64,000 nt of DNA from Aquimarina latercula DSM 2041. GTDB taxonomy: Bacteria > Bacteroidota > Bacteroidia > Flavobacteriales > Flavobacteriaceae. Under the pieces are notes generated by a model. It was not told the DNA's origin. It did not search any database and worked only from the letters and a program-made list of their open reading frames with translations. The stretch covers positions 310,001 through 374,000 of the forward strand of contig NZ_AUMK01000003.1 of assembly GCF_000430645.1 (NCBI RefSeq). The letters are read 5' to 3'. Each line of letters begins with the position of its first letter. Within the stretch, counting starts at the first letter, position 1. The position numbers were made by a program, and so were the translations under genes. Of the stretch, positions 42,321-51,472 are shown piece after piece.

Positions 42321-43544
42321 ATGCAATTCGATGCCTTAATACTCAAAGTAGCTAGCAGATGTAATCTTAATTGTTCCTATTGTTTTATGTATAATCTTGG
42401 TGATACTACATATAAGGGGCAACCAAAATTTATGTCGTATGAAATGATTGATTCCATTTTAGAAAAAACCAGACGATATATTCAGAAATATAATAAAAAG
42501 GAGTTCTCTTTTATTTTCCATGGTGGTGAACCTTTATTAATAGATAAGGAGTTTTACAGAACTTTTGTAGCTAAAGCTAATGATATCAAAAAAATACTCC
42601 CTAATGTAATTTTTAAGTATGACATACAAACCAATGGAGTTTTAATAGACAAAGATTGGTGTGCATTGTTTAGAGAATTAAATATTTATCCTAGTATGAG
42701 TGTAGATGGCACAAAAGAAGCACACGATATGTTTAGAGTAGATCATCGTGGAAATGGTAGTTATGATCAAGTGTGTAGAGGAGTTAAGTTATTAAAAGAG
42801 CAAATAGGATATGCTGATACAGTTTGTGTAATAAATATCAAAGAAGATGCAGGTACTATGTATAAAAGTTTCAAGAAAATGAATGTAAATTCTGTAAATT
42901 TCTTAATTCCAGATTATACACATGATAATTTTCCCTTTGATAAAAATAAAACGGAAATGGCTGATTGGTTAATTAAACTATTTGATATTTGGATACAGGA
43001 TTCTGAACGATATAAGATTCCTATTTTTATAGGGTTAGTAAATAGGTTGTTAGGTGTTACCGAACAAACAAATAATGAATCTGCCGTTTTGGTCATCGAA
43101 ACAAATGGAGAAATAGAAGCGATAGATTCTTTAAAAGCTTGTGGACATGGTTTTACAAAATCAGGAATTAATGTATTGCACAATGATTTTTCTGATATTA
43201 AAAAATCTCCTTTAGGGAAGTTGTATTTTGAAGAAAGTACAACAAAGTTGTGTGGTCAATGTCTTAGTTGTCCAATAAAAGAAGTCTGTCAGGGAGGTAG
43301 GTTGGTTCATAGATATAAAAAAGAAAATGGTTTTAATAATACATCTGTATATTGTAATGATCTTATAAAGTTGATAGCTCATATTCAGAATAGTTTAATG
43401 GCTATTTTTCCTGAATTATATAGTCAGAAAAATATAGATCGTATAAAAAGTGAAGAAATTATTCAATATTTGAGTAAGGAAAGGAGAAATTCTTCTACCA
43501 ATTCAATGTTCTCTATAGAGTTAGAGTATTTTGCTTCCAGCTAG
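42321..43544 (+). CDS. Radical SAM/SPASM peptide maturase (FxsB/GrrM-like)
   Basis: A 407-residue enzyme. The radical SAM cluster motif C14-x3-C18-x2-C21 and the H-G-G-E-P motif (67-71) are intact. The C-terminal SPASM region carries Cys274, 311, 314, 317, 323 and 345, with 'V-C-Q-G-G-R-L-V-H-R-Y' and 'S-V-Y-C-N-D-L'. That ending is typical of maturases such as FxsB and GrrM, whose relatives install crosslinks on aromatic side chains in peptide precursors. It follows a double-glycine precursor gene. A sulfatase-maturase role is less likely because no sulfatase is near. Confidence 0.88.
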   Translation: MQFDALILKVASRCNLNCSYCFMYNLGDTTYKGQPKFMSYEMIDSILEKTRRYIQKYNKKEFSFIFHGGEPLLIDKEFYRTFVAKANDIKKILPNVIFKYDIQTNGVLIDKDWCALFRELNIYPSMSVDGTKEAHDMFRVDHRGNGSYDQVCRGVKLLKEQIGYADTVCVINIKEDAGTMYKSFKKMNVNSVNFLIPDYTHDNFPFDKNKTEMADWLIKLFDIWIQDSERYKIPIFIGLVNRLLGVTEQTNNESAVLVIETNGEIEAIDSLKACGHGFTKSGINVLHNDFSDIKKSPLGKLYFEESTTKLCGQCLSCPIKEVCQGGRLVHRYKKENGFNNTSVYCNDLIKLIAHIQNSLMAIFPELYSQKNIDRIKSEEIIQYLSKERRNSSTNSMFSIELEYFASS

Positions 43545-43612
43545 AATTGAAATTTTAAGTATTCTGATTATAAAGAACTGTTTACATTCATTTTAGTACT
43601 AATAGTTTCATT

Positions 43613-43921
43613 ATGAAAAAAAATCTTCAAAATAATGATTATTCAATGGGTGAATTTGCTACTGTTGATCAATGTTCGTTAAGAGGACATTTACGTTGTG
43701 TATATACTACCGGTAAAGAAGTATATCGAGATGGTCGTAATGGTCGTAAAACAATTCATTGGTGGCGAATGTCTTATATTGGAAGAGCTTGTACCAGAAA
43801 GTGGGGTAGACGAGCAGGTGTTTTTTACGAAGCATTGTTTGTAGTCCCTCATTACATTGGAATATTCTTTGGAAACCTTCTTGGATATTGTATGTTTTTA
43901 GTTTTAGGAAGTAAGAAATGA
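43613..43921 (+). CDS. Orphan basic protein with C-terminal membrane helix
   Basis: A 102-residue protein with no recognised family. Residues about 20-70 are rich in Arg, Trp, Tyr and Cys ('T-I-H-W-W-R-M-S-Y-I-G-R-A-C-T-R-K-W-G-R-R'). Residues about 73-98 form a probable membrane helix ('H-Y-I-G-I-F-F-G-N-L-L-G-Y-C-M-F-L'). It has no signal peptide. It starts 69 bases after the maturase stop and could be an immunity, accessory or second substrate protein. Confidence 0.6.
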   Translation: MKKNLQNNDYSMGEFATVDQCSLRGHLRCVYTTGKEVYRDGRNGRKTIHWWRMSYIGRACTRKWGRRAGVFYEALFVVPHYIGIFFGNLLGYCMFLVLGSKK

Positions 43922-43967
43922 TTCATCTAATTCATTATTTGGATTAGAATTATTTTGTAAATATTAC

Positions 43968-43991
43968 CACAATAATTGGCCAGTTATTGTG
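43968..43991. promoter_or_regulatory. Imperfect palindrome upstream of the OmpA gene
   Basis: CACAATAA (43968-43975) and TTATTGTG (43984-43991) flank TTGGCCAG, making a 24-base palindrome with one mismatch pair. It lies 31 bases before the ATG at 44022 and may be an operator, or a weak terminator for the gene before it. Confidence 0.45.
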
Positions 43992-44021
43992 TTTAAGTAA
44001 TGTTAATTTTATGAAATAATT

Positions 44022-44825
44022 ATGAAAAATTGGCTAATTATATTTTCATTCATTTTTTGTTGTTCTTCTATTATTGCTCAAAAGGAAATTAAATTTTCTA
44101 CTTATTTTAAAACCAATAAGGCGAACTTACGACTTAGTGATTTCTCAAGACTTACTAGATATATTGATTCAATTTCGAAATTAAAAAACGTTGGTAAAAT
44201 AAAAGTTTTTGGTTATTGCGACGATGTAGGAGAAGAAGCTAATAATCTTATGTTATCTCAAAAAAGATCGGAATTTGTTTCTGAACAAATTAAGATTAAA
44301 GCAAATAAGCAGACCGTACTATTTTCCCCTGTAGGCAAAGGAGAATTACCAATTAATGATGAGAGTAATTTTTCTATTTCAGAACAAAGAACGAAAAACA
44401 GAAGGGTTGATATTATTGTTTATTTCAATGATAAGAATCAGATTATTGATGATTATCACGAGAAGGGTGATAGAATTATTTTAGACAATGTTTTATTTCA
44501 AGGTGGTAAAACTGTATTCTTACCAAGAACGGATTTTGTATTGCATAAATTGGTGGACGAATTAAAGGAAAAAAAGAAATTATACATACAACTTCAAGGC
44601 CATATAAATCAGTTAAAACCTCAGCAGATGGCTGACTCTACATTATATAGACCCGAAGATAATTTGTCTACACGAAGAGCAAAAAAGGTATATGATTTTT
44701 TAATTTCTAATGGTATTGATAAAGAACGATTATCTTACGTAGGTTTCGAAGGTAAATTTCCGTTAGGTACATATCCGCAATATAATAGAAGAGTAGAAAT
44801 AGAAATAACGGATATCAAAGAATAA
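44022..44825 (+). CDS. Exported protein with two OmpA-like domains
   Basis: A 267-residue protein with signal peptide MKNWLIIFSFIFCCSSIIAQ. The first OmpA-like domain spans about 24-134 ('G-Y-C-D-D-V-G-E-E-A-N-N-L-M-L-S-Q-K-R-S' and 'R-T-K-N-R-R-V-D-I'). A second, more diverged one follows at about 150-262 ('L-Q-G-H-I-N-Q', 'L-S-T-R-R-A-K-K-V-Y-D-F' and 'Y-N-R-R-V-E-I-E-I'). Each should hold peptidoglycan through its Asp/Arg pocket. Two domains in tandem without barrel or lipobox is unusual. It is the fourth gene of the RiPP-like locus by position. Confidence 0.82.
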   Translation: MKNWLIIFSFIFCCSSIIAQKEIKFSTYFKTNKANLRLSDFSRLTRYIDSISKLKNVGKIKVFGYCDDVGEEANNLMLSQKRSEFVSEQIKIKANKQTVLFSPVGKGELPINDESNFSISEQRTKNRRVDIIVYFNDKNQIIDDYHEKGDRIILDNVLFQGGKTVFLPRTDFVLHKLVDELKEKKKLYIQLQGHINQLKPQQMADSTLYRPEDNLSTRRAKKVYDFLISNGIDKERLSYVGFEGKFPLGTYPQYNRRVEIEITDIKE

Positions 44826-44895
44826 TATAATTCTGTTAAAAACTTGTTTTCTTTTTCTCCTAAAAAAACAAGTTATTTGTTCCCGGAAAAAAAAG

Positions 44896-45471
44896 TTGTC
44901 ATTGGAAGAACGAATTATTACAACAAAGAAGTTTACTCGAAATAATTTCTTTAAGAATACTTATTGCGTATTTAAGGGAGTACGTCTAAGAGAAATTTCT
45001 AGGAGAAAACCCCACTATCGAAGTGAATCTGGTAGCACCTATTACTATACAACTAATGGAGTATATCGCCTATCTAATCATTGGGGTAGAGCTGCTAAGT
45101 GTAACTGGAGATTGGTCTCAGAAATTCCTGTAGAGATTGATGATCTTCGTTTAGGGTATGCAGATTGGACTGATTTTAGAGAAAATCTAGATCAAGATGT
45201 AGATGCATATTATATTGCTGTAGATTTCGAAACCAAAACTGTTAGTTATAAGCATAAGGACAATCCTGCTTATGATCAGATTGCTGTGATACGTCCAGTT
45301 GATGCTACTCGTAAATTAATTAAACAGATAAAAACTCTTTTAGAAGATCATAAATGGGCAAAGTACTATGATTACGAGGATTTAGATGAGTTCCGAAAAG
45401 AAGTAGTATTGGAGTTAGTAAACACGACAAAAACATTGCACGATATTAGAAGAGAATTAGCATCAGGTTAA
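44896..45471 (+). CDS. Orphan hypothetical protein
   Basis: A 191-residue cytoplasmic protein, probably starting at TTG 44896 (no ATG is available at the N-terminus). The central 'Y-Y-Y-T-T-N-G-V-Y-R-L-S-N-H-W-G-R-A-A-K-C-N-W-R-L' suggests a small beta domain. The C-terminal 60 residues are helical and charged. No family is recognised. It is 70 bases after the OmpA gene and convergent with the pirin gene. Confidence 0.6.
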   Translation: MSLEERIITTKKFTRNNFFKNTYCVFKGVRLREISRRKPHYRSESGSTYYYTTNGVYRLSNHWGRAAKCNWRLVSEIPVEIDDLRLGYADWTDFRENLDQDVDAYYIAVDFETKTVSYKHKDNPAYDQIAVIRPVDATRKLIKQIKTLLEDHKWAKYYDYEDLDEFRKEVVLELVNTTKTLHDIRRELASG

Positions 45472-45473
45472 AA

Positions 45474-46346
45474 CTATTCGGGCATCATTACATAACTGTT
45501 ATCGTGAGATACTTTCGGAAATTGTTTGTTTCTCCATTTTTCTTTGGCTTCTTCTAGTTTAGTTGTGCTAGAGGAAACAAAATTCCAATAAATATGACGT
45601 TCTTCAGGGAATGGTTGCCCTCCAAAAAGTAATAGATGTGTGTTTGGCTCTAAAATTATGGTACATGTATCTTCTATTTTAGAAACTAGCATATTTCTTT
45701 TAGAAATATTGTTTTCACAGGCTTGTATTTCGCCATCTACGATACAGATGCCTATTTCTCCTTTTAGCTCTCCTTTGATTTGTAATTCATATCGTTCTTT
45801 ACTTTTTACTTCTACCATAAAAAGTTCGGAATGCACAGGCAACGATGATATTCTACCATATCCTTTTCCGGCAACTAACTTAAATTCAGTTGTTCCATCA
45901 TTCCAAGAAGGGATTTCAGTTTTATCTAAATGATGAAATTCGGGTTCTATATTTTCCAAATGTTTTGGTAGTGCTACCCAAATTTGATATCCGTGTGTTA
46001 TAAATTCTGTACCGTCTCTCATGTCCTTAGGAGTACGTTCGGTATGTGTAACTCCTTTTCCGGCAACCATCCAGTTCACAGAACCTGGAGAAATACGTTG
46101 ATTAGTGCCGATACTATCCTGATGCATAATTTCACCATCTAATAAATAAGTTAAAGTAGATAATCCGATATGTGGGTGTTGATCTACATCCATATATTTT
46201 CCTTTTTTAATGATGGTTGGACCCATATGATCAATAAAAATGAAGGGACCTACCATTCTTTTTTTTCGAAAAGGAATAAATCTCCCTACAAGAAAATCAC
46301 CAATATCTCTACTTCGTTCTTCGATTATCAAACCTTGATTAGACAT
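45474..46346 (-). CDS. Pirin-family protein
   Basis: A 290-residue bicupin. The metal site is shown by 'H-P-H-I-G-L-S-T-L-T-Y' and 'H-Q-D-S-I-G' with Glu in 'H-T-E-R-T-P'. 'G-P-F-I-F-I-D-H-M-G-P' and 'M-V-A-G-K-G-V-T-H' are classical pirin sequences. Bacterial pirins may act as quercetinase-like oxygenases or redox regulators; activity here is unknown. Divergent from the antiporter gene. Confidence 0.92.
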   Translation of the reverse strand: MSNQGLIIEERSRDIGDFLVGRFIPFRKKRMVGPFIFIDHMGPTIIKKGKYMDVDQHPHIGLSTLTYLLDGEIMHQDSIGTNQRISPGSVNWMVAGKGVTHTERTPKDMRDGTEFITHGYQIWVALPKHLENIEPEFHHLDKTEIPSWNDGTTEFKLVAGKGYGRISSLPVHSELFMVEVKSKERYELQIKGELKGEIGICIVDGEIQACENNISKRNMLVSKIEDTCTIILEPNTHLLLFGGQPFPEERHIYWNFVSSSTTKLEEAKEKWRNKQFPKVSHDNSYVMMPE

Positions 46347-46507
46347 AAAAACAGTTTTTTGTTCATTTTAAGTTTCTAAAATACACTTTTTAACTACAGT
46401 ATTTCGTTAAATAAGTATTAACGAATGATTGCGATTAAGAGGTTGTTCATACCTTAAAATAATTTACTATCTTTTCCCTTGCAATATTAAACAACCACAA
46501 CTAACCA

Positions 46508-47827
46508 ATGGAAATATTCTCCTCGTATAATTTAATAATCGAAGTTTCTTTAGTCCTTATTTTATCTTTTATTTTTAATGGAATAGCAAAGAAAACTAAT
46601 ATTCCAGCTGTATTAATGTTGATTATATTGGGTATTATTATTCAGTATGCGATTAAAGCATTTGGAGCGGGATCTTTTGATTTTTTCCCGATGCTAGAGA
46701 TTCTTGGAATTGTTGGGCTGATAATGATTGTATTAGAGGCTGCGCTAGAATTAAAATTGAAAAAAGAAAAATTAGTTCCTATCTTAAAATCTCTTGGGAT
46801 TGCTTTAATAGGGCTTGTTGCATCTGCATATATTGCTGCGGTAATTTTAAAGGCACTGATTGATGGAATGACGTGGCAATCTGCTTTGTTATATGCTACT
46901 CCATTATCTATTCTGTCAAGTGCTATAATTATTCCAAGTGTAGCCGGGTTGTCAGAAGCAAAAAAAGAATTTCATGTGTATGAAAGTACATTCTCTGATA
47001 TTTTAGGAATTATGATGTTTTATTTCCTTACAGGAAAACTTAATCCCGCAGAAGATGCTGGAGTTTCGGGATTTGCATTTAACTTAATCATTACAATTAT
47101 TATATCACTAATTGCCAGTTATGGTATTATTTTAATTTTTCAAAAGATAAAAAGCCAAGTAAAACTATTTCTATTAATAGCTGTTTTATTATTGTTATAT
47201 GGAGTTGGAAAAAAAATGCATTTATCGTCTTTGATTATCATTTTGATTTTTGGTCTAGTAATCGCTAATATGAAATTGTTTTTTCAGTGGAAACTAGAAG
47301 GTTTATTGGATTTTGAAAAGGCAAAAACAATTTACCATGAATTACATGTAATTACTGCGGAAACTGCATTTGTAGTACGAACATTGTTTTTTGTGATTTT
47401 TGGTATTACAATTACCTTATCTTCTTTATTAAATTTAAAAGTAGCATTGATAAGTATTCTAATTATCATTTCGATTTATTTGATTCGATATGTATTGTTA
47501 CGATTATTTGTAGGAAAAGATATTTCTCCTCAATTATTTATAGCTCCTAGAGGGTTAATTACAGTATTATTATTTTATGCAATACCAGCAGAGGCCATGA
47601 TCCCAGGTTTTGAACCAGGAATTTTATTGTTTGTAATAATTGGAACTAGCCTTATAATGACTGGTGGTATGATACGTGATAATAGGGTAAAAGCGGTAGC
47701 ATTAACTCCTGAAGAGATTGAAGAGGCAGCTGATGCAGAAGTAGCTTATATCATGAATACTACGACCGATCTTAGTGAAATTGAGGATTCCTCTGAAGAG
47801 GAAGACGATGATGAAATTTATGAATAA
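46508..47827 (+). CDS. Cation/proton antiporter, CPA family
   Basis: A 439-residue membrane protein with about twelve helices, opening 'L-V-L-I-L-S-F-I-F-N-G-I-A-K-K-T-N-I-P' and with the CPA core 'A-P-R-G-L-I-T-V-L-L-F-Y-A-I-P'. The C-terminal 45 residues are very acidic (E-D-S-S-E-E-E-D-D-D-E), perhaps a regulatory tail. It probably exchanges Na+ or K+ for H+. The following WYL regulator is only 9 bases away and could be part of the transcript. Confidence 0.87.
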   Translation: MEIFSSYNLIIEVSLVLILSFIFNGIAKKTNIPAVLMLIILGIIIQYAIKAFGAGSFDFFPMLEILGIVGLIMIVLEAALELKLKKEKLVPILKSLGIALIGLVASAYIAAVILKALIDGMTWQSALLYATPLSILSSAIIIPSVAGLSEAKKEFHVYESTFSDILGIMMFYFLTGKLNPAEDAGVSGFAFNLIITIIISLIASYGIILIFQKIKSQVKLFLLIAVLLLLYGVGKKMHLSSLIIILIFGLVIANMKLFFQWKLEGLLDFEKAKTIYHELHVITAETAFVVRTLFFVIFGITITLSSLLNLKVALISILIIISIYLIRYVLLRLFVGKDISPQLFIAPRGLITVLLFYAIPAEAMIPGFEPGILLFVIIGTSLIMTGGMIRDNRVKAVALTPEEIEEAADAEVAYIMNTTTDLSEIEDSSEEEDDDEIYE

Positions 47828-47836
47828 TTAGTAGAA

Positions 47837-48517
47837 ATGAAACGATTACATCGGTTAACAGCTATTTTAGTTAAGTTACAATCTAAAAAAATAGTTCAAG
47901 CTTCAGATTTAGCAGAGAAATTTGATGTAAGCATTCGTACTATTTATAGAGATATGCTTGCATTATCTGATGCTGGTGTTCCTATAGGAGCCGAGGCAGG
48001 TACAGGTTATTTTTTGGTAGATGGGTATTCTCTTCCCCCAATTATGTTTTCAGAAAAGGAAGCGAATGCATTAATAACTGCTGCTAAAATTATCCACACC
48101 AATAATGATGAATCACTTATTTCTGACTATAATACTGCTATAGAAAAAGTTAAAGCGATTCTTAATACAACACAAAAAGAAAAGTTAGAACTTTTAGAAA
48201 AAAGAATTGTTAGTCCTCCTTATAAAAAATCTCCAGCTAGCACTTATTTATCAACAATCCAAAAAGCTATTACAGATTTGAGAGTACTAGAAATAGAATA
48301 TACAGCTGCTTCTACAGAATACACCAAACGATCGATTGAACCTTTAGGTGTATATTTTACAAATACTATATGGGTGTTAATAGCCTATTGTAGATTACGT
48401 AAAGATTATAGGGAGTTTAGGACAGATCGAATTATCAATTTAATAGAAACTTCAGAGTTATTCCCTCCAAAATTTTTTACGTTAGAAGAGTATTTTAAAA
48501 AATATATGGAACATTAA
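47837..48517 (+). CDS. YafY-type HTH/WYL transcriptional regulator
   Basis: A 226-residue protein. The N-terminal winged helix is DeoR-like ('K-I-V-Q-A-S-D-L-A-E-K-F-D-V-S-I-R-T-I-Y-R' split across 25-45). The WYL ligand-binding domain starts near residue 125 ('R-V-L-E-I-E-Y-T-A-A-S') and ends 'R-L-R-K-D-Y-R-E-F-R-T-D-R-I'. Regulators of this type sense small ligands or nucleic-acid ends. Its likely targets are the two small genes downstream and itself. Confidence 0.88.
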   Translation: MKRLHRLTAILVKLQSKKIVQASDLAEKFDVSIRTIYRDMLALSDAGVPIGAEAGTGYFLVDGYSLPPIMFSEKEANALITAAKIIHTNNDESLISDYNTAIEKVKAILNTTQKEKLELLEKRIVSPPYKKSPASTYLSTIQKAITDLRVLEIEYTAASTEYTKRSIEPLGVYFTNTIWVLIAYCRLRKDYREFRTDRIINLIETSELFPPKFFTLEEYFKKYMEH

Positions 48518-48575
48518 AAATACTACTGACATAAGGTTGTCACACTCCACTTGTAGTTTTGGTGAAAATTAGAAT

Positions 48576-48968
48576 ATGTATCACTTAATCCACACAATTA
48601 TGCTTAGTATGTTTTTATGCTGCGCAACTACATTTAGTCAAAACCACAACCTTATGAAAGACAAACCTTATTCAATTGAAATCGTATTATTCGAAGTAGT
48701 ACCAGGGTACTCTGTAGAACAAGCTGAGAAGGCTATAACCTCTTTAAATGATATTGTTAAATTATATGATGGATTTATAGATAGAACAACCGCAAGTAAT
48801 ATCGACGGTAAGTTTATTGATCTACTGTATTGGACAGATATTAAATCGGCTAAGCTAGCTGGAGAAGATATTATGAAAAATCCAAAGGCATTAGAAATTT
48901 TTGAAATTATAAAACCGGAATCAATGCAAATGTTTCATATGGATGTTTTTAACCAATTCGAAGAATAA
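48576..48968 (+). CDS. ABM-like ferredoxin-fold protein with possible signal peptide
   Basis: A 130-residue protein. The N-terminus (M-L-S-M-F-L-C-C-A-T-T-F-S-Q) resembles a signal peptide; several Met codons could be used. The rest, 'Y-S-I-E-I-V-L-F-E-V-V-P-G-Y' through 'D-L-L-Y-W-T-D-I-K-S-A-K', fits a dimeric alpha/beta-barrel (antibiotic biosynthesis monooxygenase-like) domain. It lies between the WYL regulator and the DNA-repair-like gene, and may be exported or cytoplasmic. Confidence 0.7.
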   Translation: MYHLIHTIMLSMFLCCATTFSQNHNLMKDKPYSIEIVLFEVVPGYSVEQAEKAITSLNDIVKLYDGFIDRTTASNIDGKFIDLLYWTDIKSAKLAGEDIMKNPKALEIFEIIKPESMQMFHMDVFNQFEE

Positions 48969-48991
48969 TCATATATTTAAAAGAATGTATT

Positions 48992-49831
48992 ATGTTATCA
49001 GATTTAAAACCTATTATGCAAACAAATAAAAAGATTCCGGAGCACATAATAAATCGAAAAGGTCCAAGAAGTGCTAAAGATTTAGATTCGGAAGTATTAG
49101 AATATTTAAATAAAGGTCTAATTGAAACAGCTAACCTTATGGAATGGTTAGCTGTAGATCAATTAAAATTACTAAAATATATACTAGATGATTTAAACAA
49201 ATCTAATTGGTATGATAGTTTTTATGAAGCCGTGTCTAATCAAAAAAAGCCAAGTGCCAATAGCAATACCAAAGTTATAGGCGCAACTTTTGCTCAATTA
49301 ACCAATGATAATAAAGTCATTGATTATTTGTCTAATCATCCTTCTGATGTATGTAGATGTTGGGCTACTCAGTATTATAGTGGATTAGACATGTCAATCA
49401 CAGAAAGACTTCACACTAATAAACCATTTGCTGCAGATCCACATTTTGGGGTTAGAGAAGTTGCGATTTTTGCAACAAAGGATTATATAATTCAAGATTT
49501 AGATCAATCTATTATGATATTATCTAACTGGACAAAAGATACTAATGAGAATGTAAGACGTTATGCTGTAGAAACGATTAGACCAATAGGAGTTTGGACA
49601 AAAAAAATAGATGAACTCAAAGAAACTCCCGAAAAAGCAATTGGTATTTTGGAAGCGTTGAAATCTGATACATCAAAATATGTAAAGGATGCTGTTGGTA
49701 ACTGGTTAAATGATGCAAGTAAGACAAGACCTGATTGGGTTCTTAATGTTTGTAAAGAATGGGGAGAAAATAGCTCATCAAAAGATACCAAATATATTAT
49801 AAAAAAGGCTCTAAGGACTATCAATAAGTAG
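48992..49831 (+). CDS. HEAT-repeat DNA alkylation repair-like protein
   Basis: A 279-residue protein of helical repeats. The middle, 'V-R-E-V-A-I-F-A-T-K-D-Y-I-I', 'W-T-K-D-T-N-E-N-V-R-R-Y-A-V-E', 'A-L-K-S-D-T-S-K-Y-V-K-D-A-V-G-N-W-L-N-D', fits the AlkD-type (PF08713) HEAT repeats. Such proteins bind damaged DNA and some excise bulky alkylated bases. Whether it is a glycosylase is unknown, because the catalytic residues cannot be judged. It starts 24 bases after the ABM-like gene, in the same operon as the WYL regulator. Confidence 0.82.
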   Translation: MLSDLKPIMQTNKKIPEHIINRKGPRSAKDLDSEVLEYLNKGLIETANLMEWLAVDQLKLLKYILDDLNKSNWYDSFYEAVSNQKKPSANSNTKVIGATFAQLTNDNKVIDYLSNHPSDVCRCWATQYYSGLDMSITERLHTNKPFAADPHFGVREVAIFATKDYIIQDLDQSIMILSNWTKDTNENVRRYAVETIRPIGVWTKKIDELKETPEKAIGILEALKSDTSKYVKDAVGNWLNDASKTRPDWVLNVCKEWGENSSSKDTKYIIKKALRTINK

Positions 49832-50050
49832 CTTATAGCTAGTTGTTAACCGTTGTCTATTTTTCGACAATTATCATATTATTATCAAATCGAAAATAAT
49901 GCTGCTAAATAATTATTAAATAATCATTAAATCTTATTCTTTTTAAAATTTATATAGGTAAATGTTTTCAGCTTTTTTATAGCTTTAAACTCCTGTTGGA
50001 AGTTATTAACAACAGGTTCATTTGATAAATTTTGCACTAAAGAATAAATA

Positions 50051-51472
50051 ATGAGAGTACTTCATACGAGTTTAGAATGTTATCCTTTAGCAAAAGTTGG
50101 CGGCCTTGGAGATGTCGTCGGTTCATTACCAAAATATCTAACGGAACTAGGTTGTATTACAGAGGTAATTATGCCTTTTTTTGATAATTCAAAAATTAAT
50201 GAGCTTTCTTGTGAAGACATTTATACTGATTCATTGGTTTTGGGATCTAATTCCTTTGATTTTACGATTAAAAAAGTAATATCCTCTGAGTTTGGGTTTC
50301 AAATATATCTAGTAGATATAAAGGAATTATTATATAGATCAAATGTCTATAGCTATGAAGATGATACAGAACGATTTGTAGCGTTTCAAATAGCGATTTT
50401 AAATTGGCTTTTATCTATAGATATAAAACCTGATATTATACATTGCCATGATCACCATACGGGTCTTATACCTTTTTTAGTATCCCAAGTGGGTGTTTAT
50501 CAAAGTTTAATTGATATTCCTACCGTACTCACAATTCATAATGCGCAATATCAAGGTCAGTTTTCTTATGATAAATTAGATTATATACCACAATTTGATT
50601 TACATAATATTGGATTACTAGATTGGGATCAATGTATAAATCCTTTAGCTACTGCAATAAAGTGTGCTTGGAAAGTAACTACAGTTTCACCAAGTTACAT
50701 GGAAGAGTTGCAAGGTCAAGCTAATGGTTTAGAAGGGCTTTTATCACACGAAAAAAATAAATGTATTGGAATACTGAACGGAATTGATCATCAGACATGG
50801 AATCCCAAAACGGATCCAATGATTATTAGTAATTACGGAAATAAAAATATCGTTTCTGGAAGAAAGGAAAATAAAAATTGGTTATGTAAAGAGTTTGGGT
50901 TTGATATAGATAAACCATTATTTGCATTTATAGGTCGACTTGTATATGAAAAAGGAGCAGACCTTCTTCCGGATATTGTTTCTGAGGCGTTACAGCATTT
51001 AGATATTAATATACTCATTTTAGGATCTGGTGATCCGGCTATAGAGTCAAAATTAAGGGAATTAAAGGAACGTTTTCCAGGTACATATAATACATATATA
51101 GGATATGATGAAAAACTATCGCATATTATATATGCAGGCGCTGATTTTTTATTAATGCCTTCTAGAGTTGAACCTTGTGGGCTTAACCAACTATATTCTT
51201 TACGATATGGTCTCGTACCTATAGTTAGAAAAATCGGGGGTTTAAAAGACACCGTTATAGATATTGGTGATGGTGGTTTTGGGATCTGTCATGATCAGGT
51301 AAACGTTCAGGATGTATATAATTCAATTAAAAGGGGAATTGAATTTTATAACGACCAAAATAGATATAGGAAAACACAGAAAGAAATTTTAAAAATTGAT
51401 CATTCTTGGAATAATTCAGCTAATAAATACATTGAATTATATAAATCTTTAAAACAATCGCACAATGATTAA
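50051..51472 (+). CDS. glgA: Glycogen synthase (ADP-glucose)
   Basis: A 473-residue GT5 enzyme. 'P-L-A-K-V-G-G-L-G-D-V-V-G-S-L' near the N-terminus is the ADP-glucose-binding K-x-G-G-L motif. The C-terminal half has 'P-S-R-V-E-P-C-G-L-N-Q-L-Y-S-L-R-Y-G', the usual Glu-Pro-Cys-Gly site. It elongates alpha-1,4-glucan from ADP-glucose. It overlaps glgC by 8 bases, so the two are coupled. It heads the glycogen block (glgA-glgC-glgB, then GH31). Confidence 0.94.
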   Translation: MRVLHTSLECYPLAKVGGLGDVVGSLPKYLTELGCITEVIMPFFDNSKINELSCEDIYTDSLVLGSNSFDFTIKKVISSEFGFQIYLVDIKELLYRSNVYSYEDDTERFVAFQIAILNWLLSIDIKPDIIHCHDHHTGLIPFLVSQVGVYQSLIDIPTVLTIHNAQYQGQFSYDKLDYIPQFDLHNIGLLDWDQCINPLATAIKCAWKVTTVSPSYMEELQGQANGLEGLLSHEKNKCIGILNGIDHQTWNPKTDPMIISNYGNKNIVSGRKENKNWLCKEFGFDIDKPLFAFIGRLVYEKGADLLPDIVSEALQHLDINILILGSGDPAIESKLRELKERFPGTYNTYIGYDEKLSHIIYAGADFLLMPSRVEPCGLNQLYSLRYGLVPIVRKIGGLKDTVIDIGDGGFGICHDQVNVQDVYNSIKRGIEFYNDQNRYRKTQKEILKIDHSWNNSANKYIELYKSLKQSHND

